Shown: in pieces, positions 8,247 to 16,047 of the stretch
Position numbering within the stretch: position 1 is the stretch's first letter
Layout of the letters: the number at the start of each line of letters is the position of its first letter
Assembly (NCBI GenBank): GCA_947303085.1
Contig: CAMYXP010000001.1
Location: 248,001-312,000 of the forward strand
Direction: 5' to 3'
Length of the DNA stretch: 64,000 bases
Source of the DNA: an uncultured Bacteroidales bacterium
GTDB taxonomy: Bacteria > Bacteroidota > Bacteroidia > Bacteroidales > F082
The notes under the pieces: model-generated
Databases searched by the model: none
Seen by the model: the letters and a program-made list of their open reading frames with translations, nothing else
What the model was told of the DNA's origin: nothing
Position numbers and translations under genes: made by a program

Positions 8247-8808
8247 TATTATCTATTTCTTTGCAAAGATTATTGAAAATCTCGCTGATTTCGCCGACGC
8301 CGTTGATTCCGATGAGGTTACCCTGTTTTTTGTAGTAGTCGAGCACCGGAGCAGTCTTCTCCTTGTATTCGACGAAACGGTGTCTGATTGAGTCGATGTT
8401 GTCGTCGGCGCGACCGCTGGTCTTACCGCGTTCGAGCATGCGGGCGATGAGGATGTCTTCAGGCACCTCGAGACTTAAAACAGCATTGATTTTCAATGAG
8501 AAACCTTTCATGATCTCGTCGAGCATTTCGGCCTGTTTCACTGTGCGCGGGAATCCGTCGAACAAAAATCCTGCCGATTTCAGGTTGGCTCCGACTCTTC
8601 CTTTGATGATTGAAACCACGATTTCGTCCGACACCAAGCCGCCTTTGCTGATGATGTCTTTCACCTTCTTGCCGATTTCGGTCTCGGCAGCCATCTCCTC
8701 GCGAAGGATGTCGCCGGTTGAGAGGTAGGTGAGACCATATTTTTCCTTAAGTTGTTGTGACTGAGTGCCTTTGCCAGCACCTGGAGGTCCAAAAAGTATG
8801 ATATTCAT
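8239..8808 (-). CDS. adk: Adenylate kinase
   Basis: Catalyses ATP + AMP to 2 ADP in the cytoplasm. The P-loop GPPGAGKGT is at residues 7-15, the AMP-binding segment STGDILREEM at 31-40, and GFPRTVKQAE near 85-94. The 189-residue length and the short RGKTSGRADDN segment show the small-LID class without a zinc finger. The start ATG overlaps the upstream hpt stop by one base (TAATG). The stop TAA is supplied by the GATAAG repeat array (final codons ATA AGA TAA). Confidence 0.97.
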   Translation of the reverse strand: MNIILFGPPGAGKGTQSQQLKEKYGLTYLSTGDILREEMAAETEIGKKVKDIISKGGLVSDEIVVSIIKGRVGANLKSAGFLFDGFPRTVKQAEMLDEIMKGFSLKINAVLSLEVPEDILIARMLERGKTSGRADDNIDSIRHRFVEYKEKTAPVLDYYKKQGNLIGINGVGEISEIFNNLCKEIDNIR

Positions 8809-9347
8809 TATTCAACAATTTTATATATTTCTTTGAGATTTCTTCCGTATTCGTTGTAGTCGAGGCCATATCCGACGATGAAATCGTTGCCGATATTCAT
8901 CCCGATGTAATCGATTTTATAATTGAATTTGAATGCGTTAGGCTTGAACATCATAGTGGCTATTTTTATGCTTTTCGCCTCTTTTTTGTTGAGGTCTTTG
9001 AGCAGCTCGCTCATGGTGAAGCCCGAGTCGATGATGTCTTCAACGATGACGATCTCACGACCCTTAACTTTCTCAGCCTCAATGCCTAATAGCTCGTTAG
9101 CCTTGCCTGTGCTGTGTGTCCCGACGTAGGTCTTGTATTTCACGAACGCCATCTCGCAAGCTATGTCAAGGCTCTTGAACAGCTCGGCGGCGAACATGAA
9201 CGCTCCGTTGAGCATAACGAGGAACAACGGATCCTTATTTTCCATGTCTCTCTTGATTTCATTGGCGATGCGGTGAATCTCATTCTCTATTTTTTCCTGT
9301 GGAATGAAAGGTGCAAACTCCTTGTCGGAAACTTTTATGGTGCTCAT
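8808..9347 (-). CDS. hpt: Hypoxanthine phosphoribosyltransferase
   Basis: Converts hypoxanthine or guanine plus PRPP to IMP or GMP in purine salvage. The PRPP-binding motif VIVEDIIDSGFTM is clear near residues 99-112, with the family pattern KGREIVIVED before it and a C-terminal FIVGYGLDYNEYGRNL. ATG at 9347 is preferred over an upstream in-frame TTG at 9353 that would add two residues. The 3' end overlaps adk (TAATG), indicating an hpt-adk transcript. Divergent from purE, another purine gene. Confidence 0.95.
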   Translation of the reverse strand: MSTIKVSDKEFAPFIPQEKIENEIHRIANEIKRDMENKDPLFLVMLNGAFMFAAELFKSLDIACEMAFVKYKTYVGTHSTGKANELLGIEAEKVKGREIVIVEDIIDSGFTMSELLKDLNKKEAKSIKIATMMFKPNAFKFNYKIDYIGMNIGNDFIVGYGLDYNEYGRNLKEIYKIVE

Positions 9348-9386
9348 AATCAAAGTGTTATAAATTTATGTTAAAAATTATTAACT

Positions 9387-9420
9387 TTTGCAAATATATA
9401 TATTTTTATTAGTAATTTTG
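9387..9420 (+). promoter_or_regulatory. Promoter of purE
   Basis: TTTG at 9387-9390 and the -7 box TAATTTTG at 9413-9420 are separated by 22 bases. The start codon of purE follows 20 bases later. The spacing is slightly longer than the usual 19-21. Confidence 0.6.
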
Positions 9421-9440
9421 CAAAAAATAAAATTTTAAAA

Positions 9441-9947
9441 ATGAATCCTTTAGTAAGTGTTATTATGGGAAGCACCTCCGACCTTCCGGTTTTGGAGAAG
9501 GCGCTGGCTTTTTTCGATGAAATGGAGATTCCTTTTGAGATGAATGCCTTAAGCGCTCACCGCACCCCTGAGTTGGTTGAGGAGTTTGCGAAAAACGCCC
9601 AGAAACGTGGCATTAAAGTGATTATCGCGGCAGCAGGCATGGCTGCGCATCTGCCTGGTGTGATAGCTGCTATGACACCGATACCTGTCATCGGAATACC
9701 GGTAAAATCAGGCAATGACGGCATGGACGCACTCTTCTCGATAGTGCAGATGCCTCCAGGAATCCCTGTTGCGACGGTGGGCATCAACAACTCACTCAAC
9801 GCGGCTATTTTAGCGGCACAGATTCTCGCTGTCGGTGACCCTTCGATTGCGAAACAGGTGGTCAACTACAAGGAAAACCTTAAGAAAAAAATCGCTAAGG
9901 CCAACGAAGAACTTAAAGAGGTTCATTATAAATTCAAAACGAATTAA
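9441..9947 (+). CDS. purE: N5-carboxyaminoimidazole ribonucleotide mutase
   Basis: PurE class I rearranges N5-CAIR to CAIR in de novo purine synthesis. The 168-residue product shows the family landmarks VIMGSTSDLPV (residues 7-17), LSAHRTPE (near 37-44), IIAAAGMAAHLPGVIAAMTPIPVIGIP (phosphate and substrate loops) and MPPGIPVATVGINN. Length and motifs are complete. The usual partner purK is not in the window. It is followed immediately by the promoter and riboswitch of the next gene, so it appears monocistronic. Confidence 0.97.
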   Translation: MNPLVSVIMGSTSDLPVLEKALAFFDEMEIPFEMNALSAHRTPELVEEFAKNAQKRGIKVIIAAAGMAAHLPGVIAAMTPIPVIGIPVKSGNDGMDALFSIVQMPPGIPVATVGINNSLNAAILAAQILAVGDPSIAKQVVNYKENLKKKIAKANEELKEVHYKFKTN

Positions 9948-9956
9948 AAATATTTG

Positions 9957-9964
9957 TACCTTTG
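9957..9964 (+). promoter_or_regulatory. -7 box in front of the cobalamin riboswitch
   Basis: TACCTTTG matches the Bacteroidota -7 consensus and lies right after the purE stop codon. Transcription from here would begin close to the first conserved base of the riboswitch. No convincing -33 TTTG is seen, so the strength is uncertain. Confidence 0.6.
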
Positions 9965-9966
9965 CA

Positions 9967-10108
9967 GTCGCTTTGGAAAAGGGAATGCTGTGCAAATCGG
10001 CAACAGTACCCGCTGCTGTTAGTCCGGCGTAAAGGCCTGTCAATCAAGCCACTGTCGAAAGATGGGAAGGCGGCAGGCTCGGGCGAGTCAGAAGACCTTG
10101 CCAAGCAA
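9967..10108 (+). ncRNA. Cobalamin (B12) riboswitch
   Basis: Conserved core segments occur in the correct order: GGGAATGCTGTGCAAATC (from 9981), CAACAGTACCCGCTGCTGT (10001-10019), GCCACTG (10048-10054), GATGGGAAGGC (10061-10071) and the B12 box GAGTCAGAAGACCTTGCC (10085-10102). This is the adenosylcobalamin-type aptamer. No terminator hairpin with U-tract appears in the 38 bases before the start codon at 10147, so control is probably at translation initiation. Such riboswitches switch the downstream gene off when cobalamin is abundant. It controls the DUF4465 T9SS protein and perhaps the two genes after it. Confidence 0.93.
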
Positions 10109-10146
10109 CATAGTTAAATTTATTTCGGGATTTAAATTAAATTAAA

Positions 10147-13100
10147 ATGAAAAAGATTTTCTTTTTAGCATTGTCGCTTTGTTTTGCGACAATCGTAAAT
10201 GCCCAATTGTCAGGCACTTACACCATCAACAGTAATCCTTCTCAAAACCCGAACTACACCTCGTTGAGCGCGGCGGCTTCGGCATTGTCGGCTGGTGTCT
10301 CGGGTCCGGTGACGTTTCAGGTGGCTCCGGGAACGTATGAGGAGTATGTTACTGTTAACCAAATCAACGGAGCATCGGCAACCAATCGAGTGAAATTCAT
10401 CGGAATGGGTGCTGATAATCAACAGGTTGTGATAACAAGCAACGCCGGATACACCGACAATAGCACCATCAAGATCAATGGCGCCGACTACGTCACATTT
10501 GAAAATATGACGGTGACTACCACATCGACAGGCAGCAATGCACAGCTGCTGAGATTCAACAGCCAGTGCGACTACGACCGCTTCGAAAACGTGCGTTTCG
10601 TGGGCGTGGAAGTGAATTCAAGCTCAACGGCAAACGAGAAAAACCTCGTCCACATGAACAACGGCGATGGCATCATCAACCACGACACACAGTTCGTCGG
10701 CTGCCAGTTCATCAACGGCTGCATCGCGCTTTATCTGCAAGGAAAGAACATGAGCCAGTTTAACGAAGGTCTGCTCATCGAAAACTGCTACTTTGAAAAC
10801 CAGCAGTTCAAGTCGATTTACCCTACTTTTTACCATAATATTATCATTCGTGGCAACACCATCGTGAACGCCAACGATTTCAAGACGGATTACAGGGCTA
10901 TTGACGTTTTCCAATGCTACAACGGCGCTGTTTTTGAGAAAAACGTGATGAACGTGACGCGTGCTTCGAATTATGTCACTGTTTTTGCAATTCGTCCATG
11001 CGTCGGAACAGCCGACAATCATGTGATTATCAGAAACAACATCATCAATTTGAACTCCAACGCGAGCAGCAATAGTTATGCTTTCTCCATTGATTACAAC
11101 GACTGCGCATACGTCGATTTCGCGCATAACACCATCAAATGCAGCGGAACTGGCAACAATGGAAACATTTTCGTCCAGAAAAACGGAACGAACTTCAATT
11201 TCTATAACAATCTGCTTATTAACACGTCATCAAACGGCTATGTTTTCCGCTTTAACAACAGCATTGAGAGCCGCATGAGCGACTACAATCGCATCCAGTT
11301 TACCGGCACATATATCGGAAGATTCACTACAACCGATTGCGTCACTTTAGCTGATTGGACAACGGCTACCGGCTTCGATGCACATTCAGCGCTCTGCACA
11401 CCGCAGTTTGTTGGCACTAACGACCTTCACATTACATCAGCTGACGGCATAACAGTGGCAAATCCGCTTTCATATGTAACAACGGATATTGACGGACAAA
11501 ACCGTTCAACAACAGCGCCTTGCGCTGGAGCCGACGAGTTCACTTCAGGCACAAATCTTCCGCCTGTCGTGGCTAACCCGATCAGCAATATCACTTTCAA
11601 CACATATCCGGCAAGCCAGACAGTCAACCTGAACAACACCTTCAACGACCCTGACGACCCGAATAACAATATTGTTATCACAGTTACATCAAACAGCAAC
11701 CCAACGCTTGTCGGGACCTCCTTGAGCAACAGGATATTGACGGTGACACGTCTGGCAAACACTGGCGGAACGGCCACAATCACTTTGAACGCCGAAAGCG
11801 CAGGACAGTCGGTGCAGACATCGTTCTCGGTTGAATGCATCGCCGAAGACCTGCCGCCTGTCGTGGCAAATCAGCTGGCTCCGATCAACTTCACGAGCTA
11901 TCCGCAAACGCTGAATTTCGACCTCACCAATACCTTCGATGATCCTGACAACAATAACGATTTCATCGTAATCACCGTTCAGACTTGTCCTTCGGAGATT
12001 ACAGCCACCATCGACAACAGGATGCTTGCTGTCAGCAGAAACACTGCTAACGCATTCACAAACAAGACTTTAGTTATCCGTGCCACAAGCAATGGCAAGC
12101 ACGTCGATATGAATGTGAGCGTTTCCGGCAATGAAGTCACAGTAACAGTTGGAGTTGCCAATTTCGACGATGTCACTTTGGGTGCGAACGGCTACTGGCA
12201 AGGTGAGGAAGGCGACAACGAGATGTTCAGCGGCGGCTGGGCTTTCACCAACTATTATTCTCAGGCTTATTCGTTCTGGGGCGGCTTTACGGCTTCAAAC
12301 CACACCGATCTGACTCAAACCGGCATGGATGCACAGTATACCGCCATCACAGCAGGCGGTCACGATGGTTCAGCACAATATGGAGTAGCATATACTTTTG
12401 GTGCACAAACCGATGTCTATGCTTCTGACGGTCAAGCACATACAGTCACAGGATGCTACGTTACCAACAACCTCTGGGCTTATCAGAGCGTTGTCAACGG
12501 TGATGCTTCCTCAACACCATTCGGCGGCACAACAGGCAACGATCCTGACTGGTTCAAACTCACAGCGACAGGTAAAAACGCAAGCGGTCAGACCATCGGA
12601 ACCCTCGATTTCTACCTTGCCGACTATCGTTTCGACAACAACGATGAGGACTACGTCATAGACACCTGGGAATGGTTCGACCTTAGTCCTCTTGGCGCAG
12701 TTCACACCATCTCATTCAGTCTTTCATCAACAAAAGAGAATTCATACGGCATGCTGACGCCGGCTTATTTCTGCATCGACGACTTCAACGGAACAGCTCC
12801 TACACCGCCGCAAGACCTTCCACCTTACGTAGTCAACCCTGTAGGTGACGTAGATTTTACAAGTTTCCCAGAAATAGTATATGTTAATCTTGATGGTGTT
12901 GTAACCGACGATGATGACCCAGATGAAAATATCGATTTTAATATCCTTTCCATATCAAATACTGAATATCTTTACGCTGTCATGCAAGGCAAGAAATTGA
13001 AAATGACTCGTGTATCAAGGGAGGAATCAATTGTAACCATTACCATGCGAGCCTACAGTGATGGTCAATATGTTGATTTTGATGTGCATGCAATATTGCA

Positions 13101-13356
13101 TTATGTACCAGATGGAATTGAAGATAATGAAGTTACAACAATATCAGTATATCCAAATCCTGCACATGATTTCGTAACCGTAGAGACGTGCCATGGCGCG
13201 TCTGTACAAAGCATTATTGTAAGTGACGTTACAGGAAAAACAATTCTATCATCATCAGAATCAAGAATTGATGTCAGCGCATTATCGGAAGGTATGTATT
13301 TCATCACGATTATCACTGAAAATCAAAAATTTGTTGAAAAAATCATTAAAAAATAG
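10147..13356 (+). CDS. T9SS-exported DUF4465 protein under B12 control
   Basis: A 1069-residue secreted protein. Order of parts: signal peptide (KKIFFLALSLCFATIVNAQ), a right-handed beta-helix-like region (about residues 20-450), two cadherin-like/Ig-like repeats starting PPVVAN at ~477 and ~577, a DUF4465 domain at ~671-885 (NFDDVTLGANGYWQG, GFTASNHTD, YGVAYTFG, TWEWFDLSPLGAV, YFCIDDFNG), a third Ig-like repeat starting PPYVVNP at ~893, and a T9SS type A sorting domain from ~990 (VYPNPAHDF to the end). DUF4465 proteins recur in Bacteroidota cobamide-uptake loci, as I recall, so a surface cobamide-binding or scavenging role is inferred. A GTAGAGACG-type palindrome is read in frame in the sorting domain (VETCHGASV). 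Confidence 0.88.
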   Translation: MKKIFFLALSLCFATIVNAQLSGTYTINSNPSQNPNYTSLSAAASALSAGVSGPVTFQVAPGTYEEYVTVNQINGASATNRVKFIGMGADNQQVVITSNAGYTDNSTIKINGADYVTFENMTVTTTSTGSNAQLLRFNSQCDYDRFENVRFVGVEVNSSSTANEKNLVHMNNGDGIINHDTQFVGCQFINGCIALYLQGKNMSQFNEGLLIENCYFENQQFKSIYPTFYHNIIIRGNTIVNANDFKTDYRAIDVFQCYNGAVFEKNVMNVTRASNYVTVFAIRPCVGTADNHVIIRNNIINLNSNASSNSYAFSIDYNDCAYVDFAHNTIKCSGTGNNGNIFVQKNGTNFNFYNNLLINTSSNGYVFRFNNSIESRMSDYNRIQFTGTYIGRFTTTDCVTLADWTTATGFDAHSALCTPQFVGTNDLHITSADGITVANPLSYVTTDIDGQNRSTTAPCAGADEFTSGTNLPPVVANPISNITFNTYPASQTVNLNNTFNDPDDPNNNIVITVTSNSNPTLVGTSLSNRILTVTRLANTGGTATITLNAESAGQSVQTSFSVECIAEDLPPVVANQLAPINFTSYPQTLNFDLTNTFDDPDNNNDFIVITVQTCPSEITATIDNRMLAVSRNTANAFTNKTLVIRATSNGKHVDMNVSVSGNEVTVTVGVANFDDVTLGANGYWQGEEGDNEMFSGGWAFTNYYSQAYSFWGGFTASNHTDLTQTGMDAQYTAITAGGHDGSAQYGVAYTFGAQTDVYASDGQAHTVTGCYVTNNLWAYQSVVNGDASSTPFGGTTGNDPDWFKLTATGKNASGQTIGTLDFYLADYRFDNNDEDYVIDTWEWFDLSPLGAVHTISFSLSSTKENSYGMLTPAYFCIDDFNGTAPTPPQDLPPYVVNPVGDVDFTSFPEIVYVNLDGVVTDDDDPDENIDFNILSISNTEYLYAVMQGKKLKMTRVSREESIVTITMRAYSDGQYVDFDVHAILHYVPDGIEDNEVTTISVYPNPAHDFVTVETCHGASVQSIIVSDVTGKTILSSSESRIDVSALSEGMYFITIITENQKFVEKIIKK
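13180..13207. repeat. 28-bp palindrome inside the T9SS sorting domain
   Basis: GTAGAGACGTGCCA is followed by TGGCGCGTCTGTAC. The two halves are reverse complements except for two base pairs. It encodes VETCHGASV in the C-terminal sorting domain, in the same reading frame of the element as in malQ. Same family as 7263-7290 and 48104-48131. Confidence 0.8.
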
Positions 13357-13362
13357 GTCGTC

Positions 13363-14676
13363 ATGAGAAAGCAATATCAACCAGTATCAGCAGCCGAGGC
13401 TGTAAAAGTCATAAAATCCGGCGACCACGTCCATATCAGCTCAGTGTCGAGTGTGCCGCAATGTCTTGTGAAAGCCCTGTGCGACCGTGGTCGTGCCGGT
13501 GAGTTGAAAAACGTATATATCCACCATCTTCATACCGAAGGCGCAGCACCATACGTCAACCCGGAGTTTGAAGGAATTTTCCAGCACAACGCTTTCTTCG
13601 TAGGCGCCAACGTCCGCGAGAGCGTGCAAAAAGGTCTGGCCGACTACATCCCGGTGTTCCTTGGCGAGACATCGAAGCTTTATCGCGAGAAATATATCAA
13701 ATGCAACGTCGCGATGATTCAGGTGTGTCCGCCTGACAAGTTCGGATACGTGTCGTTAGGCTCATCAGTCGACGCCACTTTGGCCGCCATGGAGAGTGCC
13801 GAGTTCGTCATCGCGGTGGTCAACAAACACGTGCCTCGCACTTTCGGCGACGCGCTCGTCCACATCAGCAGAATCAACGTTTTTGTCGAGGACGATACTC
13901 CTTTACTCACTGTCGATATGCCTGAGCCGAACGAGGTGGAGAAGACCATCGGTCGTTACTGCGCCGAGCTGATCGAAGACGGTGCCTGCCTCCAGATGGG
14001 TATCGGCTCAATCCCGAACGCTATCCTGTCGTGCCTGCACAACCACAAAAACATCGGCATCCACACTGAGATGTTCTCCGACGGCATCCTTCCGTTAGTG
14101 AAAAAAGGCGTCATCACTGGTGACAACAAGAAACTCGATAAAGGTAAGATTGTCTCAACCTTCGTGATGGGCTCGAAGAAGATTTATGACTTCATCGACG
14201 GGAACCATGAGGTTTTGCTGAAAGATGTGGAATATACCAACGACCCTTTCATCATCGCTCAACAGCCAAAGATGACCTCCATCAACTCAGCAATCCAGAT
14301 CGACCTTTCGGGTCAGGTGTGTGCCGACTCGCTTGGCGACAAGATCTACTCAGGCGTGGGTGGTCAGATCGACTACGTTTATGGCTCATCGCGCGCTCAA
14401 GGCGGAAAGGCTATCATAGCAATGCCTTCAACAACAAAGAAAGGCATCAACAAGATTGTGCCTGCTTTGGATTTAGGCTCTGGCGCTGTCACCACACGTA
14501 ACCACATCCACTGGTTTATCACCGAATACGGTGCGGTTAACCTCTACGGTCGTTCACTGCAGGAACGCGCACGTCTCATCATCTCCATCGCTCACCCGAA
14601 ATACCAGGAAGAACTGGATGAAGCGGCGTTCAAGCGCTTCGGTCCGCATTATCATTATATTTGCAGAAATATGTAA
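13363..14676 (+). CDS. Acetyl-CoA hydrolase/transferase family CoA-transferase
   Basis: A class I CoA-transferase of 437 residues, matching the size of 4-hydroxybutyrate and butyryl-CoA:acetate CoA-transferases rather than the ~500-residue succinyl-CoA:acetate type. The catalytic glutamate is expected at E236 in GIHTEMFSDG; C-terminal motifs GVGGQIDYVYGSSRAQGGKAI and RNHIHWFITEYGAVNLYG are present. It transfers CoA between short-chain acyl groups and acetate in fermentation; the exact acyl group is not determinable. It begins 6 bases after the riboswitch-controlled gene and ends 3 bases before marC, so all three may be one transcript. Confidence 0.9.
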   Translation: MRKQYQPVSAAEAVKVIKSGDHVHISSVSSVPQCLVKALCDRGRAGELKNVYIHHLHTEGAAPYVNPEFEGIFQHNAFFVGANVRESVQKGLADYIPVFLGETSKLYREKYIKCNVAMIQVCPPDKFGYVSLGSSVDATLAAMESAEFVIAVVNKHVPRTFGDALVHISRINVFVEDDTPLLTVDMPEPNEVEKTIGRYCAELIEDGACLQMGIGSIPNAILSCLHNHKNIGIHTEMFSDGILPLVKKGVITGDNKKLDKGKIVSTFVMGSKKIYDFIDGNHEVLLKDVEYTNDPFIIAQQPKMTSINSAIQIDLSGQVCADSLGDKIYSGVGGQIDYVYGSSRAQGGKAIIAMPSTTKKGINKIVPALDLGSGAVTTRNHIHWFITEYGAVNLYGRSLQERARLIISIAHPKYQEELDEAAFKRFGPHYHYICRNM

Positions 14677-14679
14677 AAA

Positions 14680-15267
14680 ATGAATATCAACTTCATAGAA
14701 ATCTTCGGTGCTTTCTTCGTGATGGCCGCCATCATTGATATCTTCGGCTCCATCCCGATTTTTGTGAGCATGAAGGAGCAGAACAAGGTCATCAAGGCGG
14801 GGCAGGCCTGCCTGGTGGCGCTGGCTTTGTTTCTGGCGTTTTTCTTCGCCGGAGACGGTCTGTTAAGGGTGTTTGGCATCGACACTGCGTCGTTTGCTGT
14901 GGCTGGCTCGTTTGTACTGTTTGTGCTTGCCGTCGAGATGATTCTCGGTCGCGAAATCATCAAAAATGAAGCCAACAACGGTGGAGCGAGCATTGTCCCG
15001 GTGGCTTTCCCTCTTATCGCAGGTCCGGGAGCGCTTACAGGTTTGCTGTCGTTGCGTGCCGACTATGCCATTATCAATATTTTGATAGGTTTGCTGCTGA
15101 ACATCATCCTCGATTACGTGGTGATTCGCCATCTCGATAAGATTCAGAAGCTTTTAGGACAGAATCTGATTTTTATCCTGCGAAAATTCTTCGGCGTTAT
15201 TTTGCTGGCAATCGCGGTTAACATGTTCGTCAACAACATAATGGTTATCATTGCCAAAGTTCATTAA
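14680..15267 (+). CDS. MarC family integral membrane protein
   Basis: A 195-residue protein with six hydrophobic segments. The N-terminal FGAFFVMAAIIDIFGSIPIFVSM and VPVAFPLIAGPGALTGLLSL patterns are typical of the MarC/SNatA family. Family members are poorly understood; some are reported as amino-acid exporters, and MarC itself is not involved in multidrug resistance. It begins 3 bases after the CoA-transferase stop and is convergent with the ComEA-like gene, 6 bases away, leaving no room for an ordinary terminator. Confidence 0.9.
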   Translation: MNINFIEIFGAFFVMAAIIDIFGSIPIFVSMKEQNKVIKAGQACLVALALFLAFFFAGDGLLRVFGIDTASFAVAGSFVLFVLAVEMILGREIIKNEANNGGASIVPVAFPLIAGPGALTGLLSLRADYAIINILIGLLLNIILDYVVIRHLDKIQKLLGQNLIFILRKFFGVILLAIAVNMFVNNIMVIIAKVH

Positions 15268-15273
15268 GCTTAT

Positions 15274-16023
15274 TTATTGATAATCAATATAATATCTTAA
15301 TTTAGGATTGATACCGTCACCGACAATTTTCTCTAATTGATTCCACGACGTTATCAATCCTTTTTGTTCACGATGATTCACGATTTTCTTCACGTCCTCA
15401 TATTCAAGATATGGGTGCTTTAATAATACTTTGAATGCATCTGAATTGATTCTCAATTGTTTAGGAATAAAAACCGAATCAATTTTAATATAATCTTTAA
15501 TGCCGTTAAACCGAGTGATGTCCATCCGGTAAACCTCCAGCAATTGCTCGGCTTCGCAATAACCACCCAGTTTCTCACGATAATCAACAATTCGTTTTGC
15601 AAATGCTGATCCTATGCCAGGCAGCTGCTTCAAAGATGTTGTATCAGCAATGTTGAGATTAAGAATTGTCCTGGTGGTCGTCATGTCGAGCTTGTCGAGA
15701 CATCTTCTGCCAACGCTGTCCTGATTGCTGTTGCGAGGCTTCGCGACGTGCTTGGTTGAGGATTTCTCGACTCCGCTTCGCTGCGCTCGAAATGACGTAC
15801 TGGCCTTAACTTTCTCAATCGAATCGGCAACCCTAATCGAATCCATCACCGCATTACGTCGTTCGATAATCGAATCTAAATCGTGAACAAAATATGTTCT
15901 TTTGGGTGGATTTAATACGATTAAATATTTGATAATCAATATAATAACAATCATCGAGACGATGGTGATGATTGCAATTCGCTCGCCACGCGAAAATGTC
16001 ATGAATTTTTTAAAACTGTCCAT
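15274..16023 (-). CDS. ComEA-like helix-hairpin-helix protein with an in-frame repeat insertion
   Basis: A 249-residue protein with one N-terminal membrane anchor (about residues 17-37) and helix-hairpin-helix DNA-binding motifs in the C-terminal half: LNLNIADTTSLKQLPGIGSAFAKRIVDYREKLGGY and a second copy with ILLKHPYLEYEDVKKIVNHRE. Such proteins resemble ComEA, which binds incoming DNA at the membrane. Residues ~76-116, between anchor and HhH region, are encoded by a 119-bp palindromic element (TSFRAQRSGVEKSST...CLDKLDMTT), making an unusual linker. The same peptide occurs in MurF-Alr. Role in DNA uptake is inference only. Confidence 0.85.
   Translation of the reverse strand: MDSFKKFMTFSRGERIAIITIVSMIVIILIIKYLIVLNPPKRTYFVHDLDSIIERRNAVMDSIRVADSIEKVKASTSFRAQRSGVEKSSTKHVAKPRNSNQDSVGRRCLDKLDMTTTRTILNLNIADTTSLKQLPGIGSAFAKRIVDYREKLGGYCEAEQLLEVYRMDITRFNGIKDYIKIDSVFIPKQLRINSDAFKVLLKHPYLEYEDVKKIVNHREQKGLITSWNQLEKIVGDGINPKLRYYIDYQ
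15679..15797. repeat. 119-bp palindromic element inside the ComEA-like gene
   Basis: Both ends read CGTCAT(T/G)TCGAGC toward the centre: CGTCATGTCGAGCTTGTCGAG on the left and, on the other strand, CGTCATTTCGAGCGCAGCGA on the right. The sequence between is read without stop in the host gene. Related elements: 39160-39206 (one arm, inside murF-alr), 40485-40591 (both arms, intergenic), 30470-30503 (decayed arm). Confidence 0.85.
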
Positions 16024-16047
16024 AAAATTTTGGTTTTTGGCTCAATT

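Noticed and set aside
8158..8391. 77-codon open frame starting in the GATAAG array
   Set aside because: Starts in repeat sequence and runs antisense through adk; no coding features.
15277..15287. TTGATAATCAA as a Fur box
   Set aside because: It resembles only the centre of the Fur consensus, most copies are in coding sequence, and no iron genes are nearby.
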